Below, piece after piece: positions 9,095-17,184 of a stretch of 64,000 bases of DNA. A program made the translations under genes and the position numbers. The stretch's first letter is position 1, and every line of letters starts with the position of its first letter. The stretch covers positions 1 to 64,000 of the forward strand of contig NZ_JACKTY010000012.1 of the NCBI RefSeq assembly GCF_025822605.1, in the 5' to 3' direction. Origin of the DNA: Mycolicibacterium komossense (lineage in GTDB: Bacteria > Actinomycetota > Actinomycetes > Mycobacteriales > Mycobacteriaceae). The notes beneath the pieces were generated by a model. It did not search any database. It worked only from the letters and a program-made list of their open reading frames with translations, and was not told the origin of the DNA.

Positions 9095-10030
9095 CTAGTC
9101 CCTGATGTGCTCGAAGAGCAGAGTTGAGATGTACCGCTCGCCGAAGTCGCAGACGACTGTGACGATGAGCTTGCCGGCGTTCTCCGGACGCTTTGCGAGT
9201 TCCAATGCCGCCCAGACGTTCGCGCCCGAGGAGATCCCGCCGAGGATGCCCTCCTCGGTCCCCAGTTCCCGCGCGACCTTGATGGCGTCGTCGAAGGTGA
9301 CGTCGATGATCTCGTCGTAGATCTCCCGGTCGAGGATCTCGGGGATGAAGTTTGCGCCGATGCCCTGGATCTTGTGCGGTCCGGGATCGCCGCCATTGAG
9401 GATCGGGGAATCCTTGGGCTCGACGCCGACGATCTGCACTCCGGGCTTGCGGGACTTGAGGTTTCGACCGACTCCGGTGATGGTGCCGCCGGTGCCGATG
9501 CCCGCGACGAAGATGTCGACGTCGCCGTCCGTGTCGTCCCACACTTCGTTGCCCGTGGTGGCCTCGTGGATGGCCGGGTTGGCCGGGTTGGCGAACTGAT
9601 TTGCCGAGACCGCGTTCTCGGTGTCGGAGATGAGTTGCTTCGCCTTGGCTACCGCGCCCGCCATGCCCTCTGAACCAGGGGTAAGGACGATCTCGGCGCC
9701 GAAGGCGCGCAGCATCACCCGGCGCTCGGTGGACATCGTCTCCGGCATGGTCAGGATGACCTTGTATCCGCGCGCCGCACCGATCATTGCCAGCGCGATA
9801 CCCGTGTTACCACTGGTGGCTTCGACGATCGTCCCGCCCGGCTTCAGCTCGCCCGACCGCTCGGCGGCGTCGATGATCGCCACCCCGATGCGGTCCTTGA
9901 CGCTATTGGCGGGGTTGTAGAACTCCAGCTTGGCCACCACCTGCGCGTCGAGCCCCGCGGTCAGGCGGTTCAGCCTGACGAGCGGAGTGCGCCCGACCAA
10001 CTCGCTGACGTTTTCGTAGATCTTGGCCAT
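9095..10030 (-). CDS. cysK: O-acetylserine sulfhydrylase (cysteine synthase A)
   Basis: This 311-residue PLP enzyme carries the PLP lysine in [13 protein letters not shown], the substrate loop [11 protein letters not shown], and the phosphate-binding [10 protein letters not shown]. It condenses O-acetylserine with sulfide to give cysteine. The start MAKIYENV at 10030 was chosen because an aggggac ribosome site lies about 5 bp upstream; an in-frame ATG at 10051 would add seven residues. It is the first gene of cysK-cysE. I see no Cys-rich leader upstream, unlike the sulfate genes of this window. Confidence 0.97.
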   Translation of the reverse strand: MAKIYENVSELVGRTPLVRLNRLTAGLDAQVVAKLEFYNPANSVKDRIGVAIIDAAERSGELKPGGTIVEATSGNTGIALAMIGAARGYKVILTMPETMSTERRVMLRAFGAEIVLTPGSEGMAGAVAKAKQLISDTENAVSANQFANPANPAIHEATTGNEVWDDTDGDVDIFVAGIGTGGTITGVGRNLKSRKPGVQIVGVEPKDSPILNGGDPGPHKIQGIGANFIPEILDREIYDEIIDVTFDDAIKVARELGTEEGILGGISSGANVWAALELAKRPENAGKLIVTVVCDFGERYISTLLFEHIRD

Positions 10031-10145
10031 CGCCGTCCCCTTCTGCGCCACCTTTATCGCCCGGCGCGGGCTGTGGCCGCGCGGCTGTCACACCGTAGCT
10101 GGTTTCACGGGGTGCCCACCAGAGTAGGGCCGGTGTCACGGCCTG

Positions 10146-10560
10146 TCAGGCCCACGTATGAGGCTGTCCGAGCTGGGACACGGCGGCCGGGCCATCGACG
10201 GCTCCGGAGCGGTTGTAGGGGAGCTTGGACAACGCTGCCCCCACGGCGCAGGTGTTGCTAACGGCCGCGAACGTCAGGCCTCCGCCGACCGGGCTACCCA
10301 ACCACTTGAGCTTCCGGACGGCAATGCTGCCCGGCACCGAGGACGGCACTATCGAACCGGCCACCAGCCGTGCCTGCCGTTCCAGGTCCCAGCGCTCGGC
10401 GCCACGGCCGACCTCCTGGCTGCTGTTGTCCCAGTCGACGATATTGGCCCGCTGCTCGCGGAAAAGGTCAAGGCGGACGTTATGTGGCCCAGGGAATGCA
10501 GGTGGTCGCGAACTCTGCGGGAGTCCGGACATTCACAATCTGGAGCGGGGTTCAGGAACC
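10146..10560 (-). pseudogene. Decayed rhodanese-DUF2892 protein gene
   Basis: On the minus strand the stretch from about 10552 starts like a rhodanese (TPLQIVNVRTPAEF), has an in-frame stop directly upstream, and shifts frame near 10487 into NVRLDLFREQRANIVDWDNS. It then jumps straight to ERWDLERQARLVAGS and the membrane part KLKWLGSPVGGGLTFAAVSN with TCAVGAALSKLPYNR, which is the DUF2892 region. The middle of the rhodanese domain, including the catalytic CRSGxR loop, is missing. An upstream stop, a frameshift and an internal deletion together indicate a dead gene. Intact members move sulfane sulfur at the membrane. It lies just upstream of cysK, on the same strand. Confidence 0.75.
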
Positions 10561-10956
10561 GAGCCGGTCGCGGGCGACATCGTTTCGATCACGGCGCGTT
10601 TAACCCCCGCCAAGGCCGATGAGGTCTGGCGTTGTGGAATTCGTTCTCGACGGGAACACACAGTCCGCGCGGGACGGTTGAGCAGTGAGGCGGTCACCGG
10701 GGCCGCGCCAGCCGGCGGGGCCACTGTAGTTCGATGTGTGGGTATCAGAACGGCATCTACTGATGCGCCTTCGTGAACGCGTGCGGACATCGTGTTGGAT
10801 TCACCGCGATTAGTAATGTCGGCAGCCTGCGTCGCCGTCGCTAGCGTCGAGTCACGCATTGCGCTCACACAATGTCTCACCCGCCGCGAACCAGCTTCGC
10901 CGATCTCGCCGCCCGGGATCAGCGCGTCTGACATCGGACAACGCAGGGAGTCGCAC
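10561..10956. other. About 400 bp without a convincing gene
   Basis: A minus-strand open frame covers most of this stretch, but its residues look random and it has no clear start or family. It may contain the 5' end of the decayed rhodanese gene and the promoter of the small gene at 10957. I see no RNA gene or repeat here. Confidence 0.5.
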
Positions 10957-11283
10957 GTGACTGATCTGGGACCTTTCGAGTGGATGCGCCATGTTATGGG
11001 CGATGAAGAAGCCGAAGAGGTCTATGCCGAACTCTGTAGCGGCGGGAGTCCCGGGGCACGTGCCACCGCGGCGGCGGCATCGTATCTCGCTCGCGAGTAT
11101 TGGGCCGATTTCTTTTCCATCGCCGACCGGCCGTCACTGGCAGCGTGCGCGCGGTTGTTCGACCACTATCCGTGGCTCAATCCCGAGCTGGCAGAGCGGG
11201 CAATCCAGGGCTTGCGAGGTCGAACCACGATCTCACCTCTGGACATCGTCGAAGCGGCTCAGCTGCTCGACGATTCGCCTTAG
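10957..11283 (+). CDS. Conserved-looking hypothetical protein (108 residues)
   Basis: GTG 10957 follows an aggga site by about 7 bp. The 108 residues are helical and acidic (WMRHVMGDEEAEEVYAELCS, then PGARATAAAASYLAREYWAD) with no membrane segment or known motif. Codon use is strongly GC3-biased, which supports a real gene. No family is recognised. It lies alone between the decayed rhodanese and the ANTAR gene. Confidence 0.6.
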   Translation: MTDLGPFEWMRHVMGDEEAEEVYAELCSGGSPGARATAAAASYLAREYWADFFSIADRPSLAACARLFDHYPWLNPELAERAIQGLRGRTTISPLDIVEAAQLLDDSP

Positions 11284-11461
11284 GCTCCGGCGTCCCACCG
11301 TGTTCGCCGGCGCACAGCACTTCCCCGATCGCGCAACACATCTGTCGATCTCGCCGAACGATACCGTGGCGTTGAGGGCACGTTGGTCGAGACATGTTGG
11401 TCTAAAGTGGGCCCGTGGCGACGGGTCGAGTCTGACACTCAGGTCGAAGGGGGCATGCGGC

Positions 11462-11749
11462 TCACGACGCTGGGTCGGCGATCCGCAGGAGCTCAAAGAG
11501 GTTCGCCCACGCGCGGTATGCCGCCTCCTGCGGCGGTCCGGCGTGATTGGTCTGGCGCCCCTCGGTCAACTCGAGCAAGGCTTTCGACACCGCCAACGCA
11601 CCGATCTGGTACCGGGCGGCGACTGCGAGTATCTCGGCGAACGCCTCCGCCATGGTGCATCGCCGGAGCACGACCAACACGCCTTTCGCGGCGTCGAGAA
11701 CGCGCGTTCCGGCCGGTGATCGGTCCGTAGTTGCCGGTGATTCGAGCAT
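11462..11749 (-). CDS. Stand-alone ANTAR-domain RNA-binding protein
   Basis: This 95-residue protein starts at 11749 with a good ribosome site (ggagga, about 9 bp before the ATG). Residues about 15-65 match ANTAR: RVLDAAKGVLVVLRRCTMAE followed by AFAEILAVAARYQIGALAVS, with the conserved AKGxL start and three-helix pattern. ANTAR proteins bind paired hairpins in leader RNAs and prevent termination. Here there is no attached receiver or GAF domain, so the input must come from a partner, or expression level is the switch. It is divergent from the monooxygenase gene at 12027, so a target in that leader is worth considering. Confidence 0.7.
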   Translation of the reverse strand: MLESPATTDRSPAGTRVLDAAKGVLVVLRRCTMAEAFAEILAVAARYQIGALAVSKALLELTEGRQTNHAGPPQEAAYRAWANLFELLRIADPAS

Positions 11750-12026
11750 CGCTATTCTCCTCCAAGGACGGGATGCGCCAGAGCAACGTGCGTCCCCTTG
11801 CCAAGATGGCATCACCTGTGCAGGTGCGTCGTCTAATGCCAAAGAAAGGCCGGCGGCAGCGAATTTCAATCACGCAGAGACGAAAAGCCCAGGGGGATCC
11901 GGTGACTGGTCTGCCTGGCATCCGTTGCCCCCACATCGGCGAGCCCGTAAGACCCGCCAAGGGGAGTTGTGTTCCTGGCGCGTTTAACCGGGGTGACGTC
12001 TGGCGGGTCGTCGTAATGTCTCGGTC

Positions 12027-13334
12027 GTGTCACGCGAACTACACCTACTGGCCTACGGCAACACGCGCTCGGCGGGACCGTGGCGACATCCAGGAGTCGA
12101 CAACAGCACGACAGCAGTGCGAGCCCGACTGCTCGAGCGGGCCCGCAAGGCTGAGGCCGGTGCGTTGGACGCCGTCTTCTTCGCCGACGGGCTCAACTAT
12201 GGGCCCCCGGCGACGTGGGCATACAAGACCACAGAGGATTTCGAGCCGCTGACCACGGTCGCGGCTTTGTCCTCGGTGACCGAGTACATCGGGCTGGTGG
12301 TGACCGGGTCGGCGACGTTGGCTCACCCCTATCATCTGGCGCGCCAACTCCTTTCGGTGGATCACCTCAGCGGCGGTCGCGCGGGCTGGAATCTGGTGAC
12401 CAGCTTCGCGGCGGCCGCCGCCGACAACTTCAGCGCCAACGGCGTCATCGACCACGACGAGCGCTACGCGATCGCCGAGGAGTTCTTGGAGGTAGTGACC
12501 AAGCTGTGGGACGGCTGGGATGACGACACGATCATCGCCGACCGCGGGTCCGGAATCTTCAACGACGTCAGTAAAATTCACGTCGCCGATCATCATGGTC
12601 GGTACTTCGATGTTCGCGGACCCCTTGGTGCAGCGCGGTCGCCTCAGGGCCGCCCGGTGTTGTTCCAAGCTGGCTCCTCGACCACCGGGCGCGGCTTCGC
12701 CGGTCAACACGCAGAAGTCATTTTCAGGGGCCAGGGGACTCTCGCCCGGGCACAGGAGTTCTATCGTCAGATCCACGCCGAGGCTGAAAGTCGCAACAGG
12801 ACAGCGCCGCTGATCACACCGCCACTGCGGGTTCTGGTCGGCTCGACCGATGACGAGGTGCGGCGGTTGCAGCGAAGCGCCTATGAGAATTTCAGTCCGG
12901 AGTATCAGGCCGGTTGGTTGCTGGAGGTGGATGTCGACGTCACGGGCGCCGACCTCGATGGGCCAGTGCCGGCGTCGGCATTTCCGGAGAGCACCGAGAC
13001 CCATCAGACTGCGCTCGCGGGTTACCGGGCGCTGGCCAGCGATGGTGACCCGACTGTGCGGGAATTCCTGTACCGCACGGTCAATGGATGGGGAGCCAGC
13101 GTCGCGGGGACGCCGGAACAGGTCGCCGAGACGATCGAGACATGGTTTCTGAGCCACGCTAGTGACGGGTTCGTGGTGATGGATTCCGGATTGCCCGGCC
13201 AGTTCGACGAATTCGTAGAACAGGTGCTTCCAGTACTGCGAAAGCGGGGAGTGTTCCGGCACGAGTACTCGGGGACCACCCTGCGAGATCATCTCGGTCT
13301 CGCGTTGCCGCCGAACCGTTTCCAGGCGTCATGA
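12027..13334 (+). CDS. NtaA/SnaA/DszA-family FMN-dependent monooxygenase (copy 2)
   Basis: This 435-residue LLM enzyme starts at GTG 12027. Motifs are LHLLAYGNTRSAGPWRHPG, DAVFFADGLNYGPPATWAYK, HPYHLARQLLSVDHLSGGRA with GWNLVTSF, and RPVLFQAGSSTTGRGFAGQ. As in its relatives, a separate flavin reductase must supply FMNH2. It probably oxygenates an organosulfur compound; the substrate is unknown. It forms a group with copy 3 at 28295, with a short C-terminus ending in GLALPPNRFQ. The stop overlaps the WhiB start by ATGA, so the two proteins are translated together. Confidence 0.9.
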   Translation: MSRELHLLAYGNTRSAGPWRHPGVDNSTTAVRARLLERARKAEAGALDAVFFADGLNYGPPATWAYKTTEDFEPLTTVAALSSVTEYIGLVVTGSATLAHPYHLARQLLSVDHLSGGRAGWNLVTSFAAAAADNFSANGVIDHDERYAIAEEFLEVVTKLWDGWDDDTIIADRGSGIFNDVSKIHVADHHGRYFDVRGPLGAARSPQGRPVLFQAGSSTTGRGFAGQHAEVIFRGQGTLARAQEFYRQIHAEAESRNRTAPLITPPLRVLVGSTDDEVRRLQRSAYENFSPEYQAGWLLEVDVDVTGADLDGPVPASAFPESTETHQTALAGYRALASDGDPTVREFLYRTVNGWGASVAGTPEQVAETIETWFLSHASDGFVVMDSGLPGQFDEFVEQVLPVLRKRGVFRHEYSGTTLRDHLGLALPPNRFQAS

Positions 13335-13606
13335 CCTCGGCGATTCGACGGCTCCGGCCGGTCGTAGATGACTGGAGCTGGCAAGCCCGCGGCAAATGCC
13401 TGCGCTGGCCTACCGAGATCTTCTTTCCAGAAGACCTCGGCCGCCCGGGACTTCGCGCCCGGGAACAGCGGGCGAAACAGATCTGCCGGGACTGCCCGGT
13501 CCTGATGCAATGCCGCGATCACGCACTGGGCACTCCTGAGGTGCATGGCGTTTGGGGTGCCACTACTGCGCGCGAGCGAGCGCAGGTGCGCGCGGGCCAA
13601 CGCTAG
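13331..13606 (+). CDS. WhiB-family iron-sulfur regulator
   Basis: This protein has 91 residues with four cysteines at positions 23, 51, 54 and 60, the WhiB pattern CxxCx5C for the last three. The tail motif GVWGATT is a variant of GVWGGTT, with Ala replacing the second Gly. WhiB proteins carry a 4Fe-4S cluster that senses oxygen or NO and bind sigma factor region 4. The ATG at 13331 overlaps the monooxygenase stop, so it is co-translated with an FMN monooxygenase, which is an unusual partner. The basic end (ERAQVRAGQR) is short and may bind DNA. Confidence 0.88.
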   Translation: MTSAIRRLRPVVDDWSWQARGKCLRWPTEIFFPEDLGRPGLRAREQRAKQICRDCPVLMQCRDHALGTPEVHGVWGATTARERAQVRAGQR

Positions 13607-13749
13607 TAGCTCGGTTCGGGCCGCCGGCCGTTACCGGTTTCGATACCAAAAGAATCTGCTCGATTCTGATCGGTGACACCATAAGTTGTTTTACGGCATC
13701 GTGACAGCGACATCACAGTCGCGTTAACTGCTGTGCACCTGCTTATTTG

Positions 13750-15042
13750 GTGACTATCAGCGGTGAGTCGTGTCTGCGTACATCCATCAGAAAGGCCGAG
13801 ACCATCACCGCGTCGTCGCAGACCTATCTCACCAGCCCGACCGCCGATACCGACGAGCTCCGCGCAATATTCGCTCCGACGTTCACCAAGATCGCCGACG
13901 GCAGCCTGGCGCGAGAGAGGGACCGCACCTTTCCTCACGAGCAGGTGCGCTGGTTGCGTGAGGCGCGGTTCGGCACGCTTCGCATTCCCGTTGACCGTGG
14001 TGGTTTCGGCGCCTCGTTGGAGCAGACTTTCCTACTGCTTGCCGATCTGGGCGAGGCCGACGCCAACGTCTCGCACATTTGGCGCAATCACCTTGCCTTC
14101 GTGGAAGACCGGCTCAATGCTCCGGTGACGGACACCAACGACGTATGGCTCGACCGGTTTCTCGCCGGTGCCTTCATCGGCGGCGGCTGGACCGAGGCGA
14201 ACAACGTGACGCTCGACAACATCAAGACCACGGTGTCTCGGCGCAACGGTCATTACGAAGTCAGCGGCGCCAAGTTCTATGCCACCGGCAGCCTCTACGC
14301 CGATTGGTTGGACGTCATCGGCCGCGGTGATGACGGGGACCTCTTGACCGCACTGGTGCGCGCCGACGATCCGGGTGTCACCTTGGTCGACGACTGGCCC
14401 GGCTTCGGGCAGCGCACCACCGCCAGCGGCTCGGCCCGCTACCAGCAGGTGCCCGCGGAGGTGGGTGATGTCTTCCCGGCTACCGAGAGGTTCAGTTACC
14501 AGGCCCACTTTTACCAAATCGCCATGTTGGCGGTCCTGACCGGAATCACCCGGGCCGCACAGCGAGACGGCTCATCCGCGCTGCTTGCCCGCCAGCGCAA
14601 TTACCCGCAGGGTCTCACCGAGGTACCTGCGGCCGATGCTCAGCTACTCGCTGTCATCGGCGAGGTCTCGGCCGAGGCCTTCACCGCGGGGGCCGCGCTG
14701 ACGCAAGCCGCGAGAATCCTCGATTGGGTCGCCGCCGGCCGGGTTGCCGCCGACACCGACAACGAGCACCGCCGGTTGATCGATGCCGAGGTGGCCATCA
14801 CCCAGGCTCAACTGGCAATCATCGCAGCGGCGCTGCGCGCGACGACAATCGTGTTCGACGCACTCGGCGCATCCGGGGTCTCCGAGGAGACCGGCCTGGA
14901 CCGGCACTGGCGCAATGCCAGGACGCTGGCTTCGCACAACCCCCGGGTCTATAAGGCCCGAATCCTGGGGGACTGGTTCATCAACGGCGAGGAGCCGCTG
15001 TCGAACATCGCGGCACTGGGCCGTGGCGGGCAGGGCAATTGA
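13750..15042 (+). CDS. Acyl-CoA-dehydrogenase-like flavin monooxygenase, DszC/SfnB type (copy 1)
   Basis: It encodes about 430 residues. There is no ATG near the start; GTG 13750 (or TTG 13747) is the only reasonable choice. The acyl-CoA dehydrogenase fold is clear: RTFPHEQVRWLREARFGTLR, GGWTEANNVTLDN, FYATGSLYADWLDVI, and the C-terminal LDRHWRNARTLASHNPRVYK. This last motif is typical of DszC/SfnB enzymes, which use FMNH2 and O2 to oxidise sulfides or sulfones. It shares the motif with the copy at 38716. It lies downstream of a DszA-type monooxygenase, so the two may act in sequence on one organosulfur compound. Confidence 0.88.
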   Translation: MTISGESCLRTSIRKAETITASSQTYLTSPTADTDELRAIFAPTFTKIADGSLARERDRTFPHEQVRWLREARFGTLRIPVDRGGFGASLEQTFLLLADLGEADANVSHIWRNHLAFVEDRLNAPVTDTNDVWLDRFLAGAFIGGGWTEANNVTLDNIKTTVSRRNGHYEVSGAKFYATGSLYADWLDVIGRGDDGDLLTALVRADDPGVTLVDDWPGFGQRTTASGSARYQQVPAEVGDVFPATERFSYQAHFYQIAMLAVLTGITRAAQRDGSSALLARQRNYPQGLTEVPAADAQLLAVIGEVSAEAFTAGAALTQAARILDWVAAGRVAADTDNEHRRLIDAEVAITQAQLAIIAAALRATTIVFDALGASGVSEETGLDRHWRNARTLASHNPRVYKARILGDWFINGEEPLSNIAALGRGGQGN

Positions 15043-15209
15043 CCGCGGTGTCCACCAAACCGATTATCTTAAATGGCTTTTCGATGAATGCCGTGTCACA
15101 TCGCGCCGGGTGGCACCTGGAACGGCGTCACCTACAGCAACCCGCAGCTCAACGCCGCGTCGCCGACATCACCGATATCGCCGTCACCGGTCAGTAGGCG
15201 GGGGAGGCC

Positions 15210-15665
15210 TCACGGCGAGATCCAACCTTCCGGTCTGACCGGCCGGGTGTGCTCCGGTCGGACCTCATCTCCGTCGGGAGTCTCGTAGCGCAGGCGTGGC
15301 AGCGATCCGCCGGTGTGTGTGTCGACGAAGGTCGTTCGGGGCTCCTCGTCGCCGAACGCGTGGTCCGCGCCCCATTCGCGCAGCGCGACGACGAGGTGGA
15401 ACAGCTCCGCCCCCTTCGGGGTGAGCACGTATTCGTTGTATGCGGATCCGTCCGAATGTGGCTGCAGCGCAAGGACGCCGGCGTCGACGAGTTGGTGTAA
15501 GCGACCCGCCAGGATGTTCCTCGCGACGCCGAGGCTTCGCTGAAACTGCGTGAAGCGGGTCACGCCTTCGAAAGCATCACGCAGGATCATCAGCGTCCAT
15601 TTGTCGCCGACGACATCGACGGCGCGCGACACGGGGCACGTGGATCGCGCCAGGCGAGTGCTCAT
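15210..15665 (-). CDS. HxlR-family winged-helix regulator
   Basis: This 151-residue protein starts with MSTRLARSTCPVSRAVDVVG; the frame is open further but that part overlaps the operator. The typical HxlR segment is CPVSRAVDVVGDKWTLMILR, then TRFTQFQRSLGVARNILAGR and LHQLVDAGVL with a wing ending in YVLTPKGAELF. A single N-terminal Cys (residue 10) is in the position where HxlR/HypR-type proteins can sense oxidants or quinones. It is divergent from an MFS exporter gene, and a nested palindrome lies between the two starts, so it very probably represses both. Confidence 0.9.
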   Translation of the reverse strand: MSTRLARSTCPVSRAVDVVGDKWTLMILRDAFEGVTRFTQFQRSLGVARNILAGRLHQLVDAGVLALQPHSDGSAYNEYVLTPKGAELFHLVVALREWGADHAFGDEEPRTTFVDTHTGGSLPRLRYETPDGDEVRPEHTRPVRPEGWISP

Positions 15666-15682
15666 CGCGAGAGGGCCTCCGT

Positions 15683-15750
15683 ACTCAAAGTGGTTGCAAA
15701 TTGAAACCATGATCGATATGGTCTGGTTTCAATCTAGTACCACTTTGAGT
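15683..15750. promoter_or_regulatory. Nested palindromic operator of the HxlR/MFS pair
   Basis: Two perfect inverted repeats share one axis at 15716.5. The outer arms are actcaaagtggt (15683-15694) and accactttgagt (15739-15750). The inner arms are attgaaacca (15700-15709) and tggtttcaat (15724-15733). Each half also holds its own imperfect dyad (tggtt-N9-aacca). This fits two regulator dimers bound side by side, covering both divergent promoters. HxlR control is inferred from position. Confidence 0.8.
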
Positions 15751-15771
15751 CTCGGGAAAGTAGCCGATGCG

Positions 15772-17004
15772 ATGACCAGCGCGACCAGGCGCGGCGAGCG
15801 GGAATCCACCGCCGTCAGCTCGAGGATGGCCCTGCTGCTGGCTTTCGCCAGCGGGGTTGCGGTAGCCAACGTCTACTACTCTCAACCACTCTTGAACGAC
15901 CTCGGTGCACAGCTGCACATGTCGACTGCTGACCTGGGTTGGGTGACGACGGCAACGCAAGGTGGATATCTTCTCGGCCTGGTAATGGTGGTGCCGCTGG
16001 GTGACCGGTTCGACCGGCGCCGCATTGTCATTGTCCAGTTGGTTATCGCTGCTCTGGCACTGTTCGGGACAGCTGTCGCGTCATCGGCATGGTTCTTCCT
16101 GGCCTGTTCTGCGTTGGTCGGAGCGGCGTCGACGGTGGTCCAGGTGATTACCGCGTTCGCTGCAGCAGTGAGTGGGCCGGGCCGACGTGGCCGCACCGTC
16201 GGGGTGGTGACCAGTGGCGTGGTCATCGGCATCTTGTTGGCCCGCACTGTCTCCGGGTTCATTGCCGATCTGTGGGGGTGGCCCTCGGTCTTCGGTGTCG
16301 CCGGGGTCCTGATGCTCGGAGTCGCGGTGTGGTTGGCGCGAACGCTTCCTCGTGACATCACGGACAAGGTGAACCTCCCGTATCACCGCGCAGTGGGCTC
16401 GGTTGTGGAACTAACATTGCGTAACAGAGTATTTCGAGTGCGCAGTCTGATCGGCGGACTGATGTTCGCGAGCTTCGGTGCGGCGTGGGGTGCGATGGCG
16501 TTACCACTGGCCGGCGCGCCATGGCATTTGTCGGCCATGCACATCGGCTTGTTCGGAATCGTCGGGGCGGCCGGCGCGCTCGGCGCATCGGGAGCCGGTC
16601 GATGGGCCGACGGCGGCCGGGCTGAAAGTGTCACCGGTGTGACGCTCATTCTCTTCCTTGGATCATGGCTGGCCATCGCCCAGGCTCCGAACTCCCTGGT
16701 GTTGCTTGCGATCGGCCTCGTTGTCCTCGACTTCGCTGGTGAGGCAATTCACGTCATCAACCAGCATCTGATCGTCGAATCCGATCCAGCGAAGGCCACC
16801 GGCCTCATCGGCGGCTACATGGTCTACTACTCGATCGGCACCGGCGCCGGCGCCATTGCAGCCACCGTCGCCTACGCCGAGGGCGGCTGGACCATGGCCA
16901 GCCTGGTGGGCGCCGTGTTTGTGGTGGCCGCTCTGGCGGTATGGGCAGGTGAACGCATGTGTACTCGATTGTCCTGTGGCGGCCGGAGCGTGGTGCAACG
17001 TTGA
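15772..17004 (+). CDS. MFS transporter (drug/metabolite exporter type)
   Basis: This 410-residue protein is shown from ATG 15772, which follows the operator; the longer open frame would start inside the HxlR gene. About twelve membrane segments are visible. NVYYSQPLLNDLG in helix 1 and the loop motif GDRFDRRRIVIVQ (MFS motif A, between helices 2 and 3) are typical of the YnfM/NepI-like efflux group. It lies divergent to HxlR, so its expression is probably induced by the compound it exports. The C-terminal tail contains three Cys and is poorly conserved in appearance. Confidence 0.9.
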   Translation: MTSATRRGERESTAVSSRMALLLAFASGVAVANVYYSQPLLNDLGAQLHMSTADLGWVTTATQGGYLLGLVMVVPLGDRFDRRRIVIVQLVIAALALFGTAVASSAWFFLACSALVGAASTVVQVITAFAAAVSGPGRRGRTVGVVTSGVVIGILLARTVSGFIADLWGWPSVFGVAGVLMLGVAVWLARTLPRDITDKVNLPYHRAVGSVVELTLRNRVFRVRSLIGGLMFASFGAAWGAMALPLAGAPWHLSAMHIGLFGIVGAAGALGASGAGRWADGGRAESVTGVTLILFLGSWLAIAQAPNSLVLLAIGLVVLDFAGEAIHVINQHLIVESDPAKATGLIGGYMVYYSIGTGAGAIAATVAYAEGGWTMASLVGAVFVVAALAVWAGERMCTRLSCGGRSVVQR

Positions 17005-17184
17005 CCACGCCTGCGTATCAACAGATCACGGAGAAGGCTCCATGCGATCGTCCTGATTACAACTATCGGGGCGGCGGTCTGCGCGGGTTAGCGTCTGGGC
17101 GCCGCGACGACGAGGCTCGATCCCCGTTCCTGGACGTCTCGGCCCTGCCGCGTACCCATCGAACGAGTATCAAGGACGACGACC

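Noticed and set aside
10593..11989. 13-bp match ggcgcgtttaacc at 10593-10605 and 11977-11989
   Set aside because: Flanking bases do not match, no terminal repeats or mobile gene are present; probably chance.
13690..13790. Cys leader before the DszC-like gene at 13750
   Set aside because: A frame reading LLCTC lies at about 13728-13742, but it follows an in-frame TAA and has no start codon.
15088..15288. Small ORF after the DszC-like gene
   Set aside because: It runs into the HxlR gene on the other strand and has no recognisable pattern or ribosome site.
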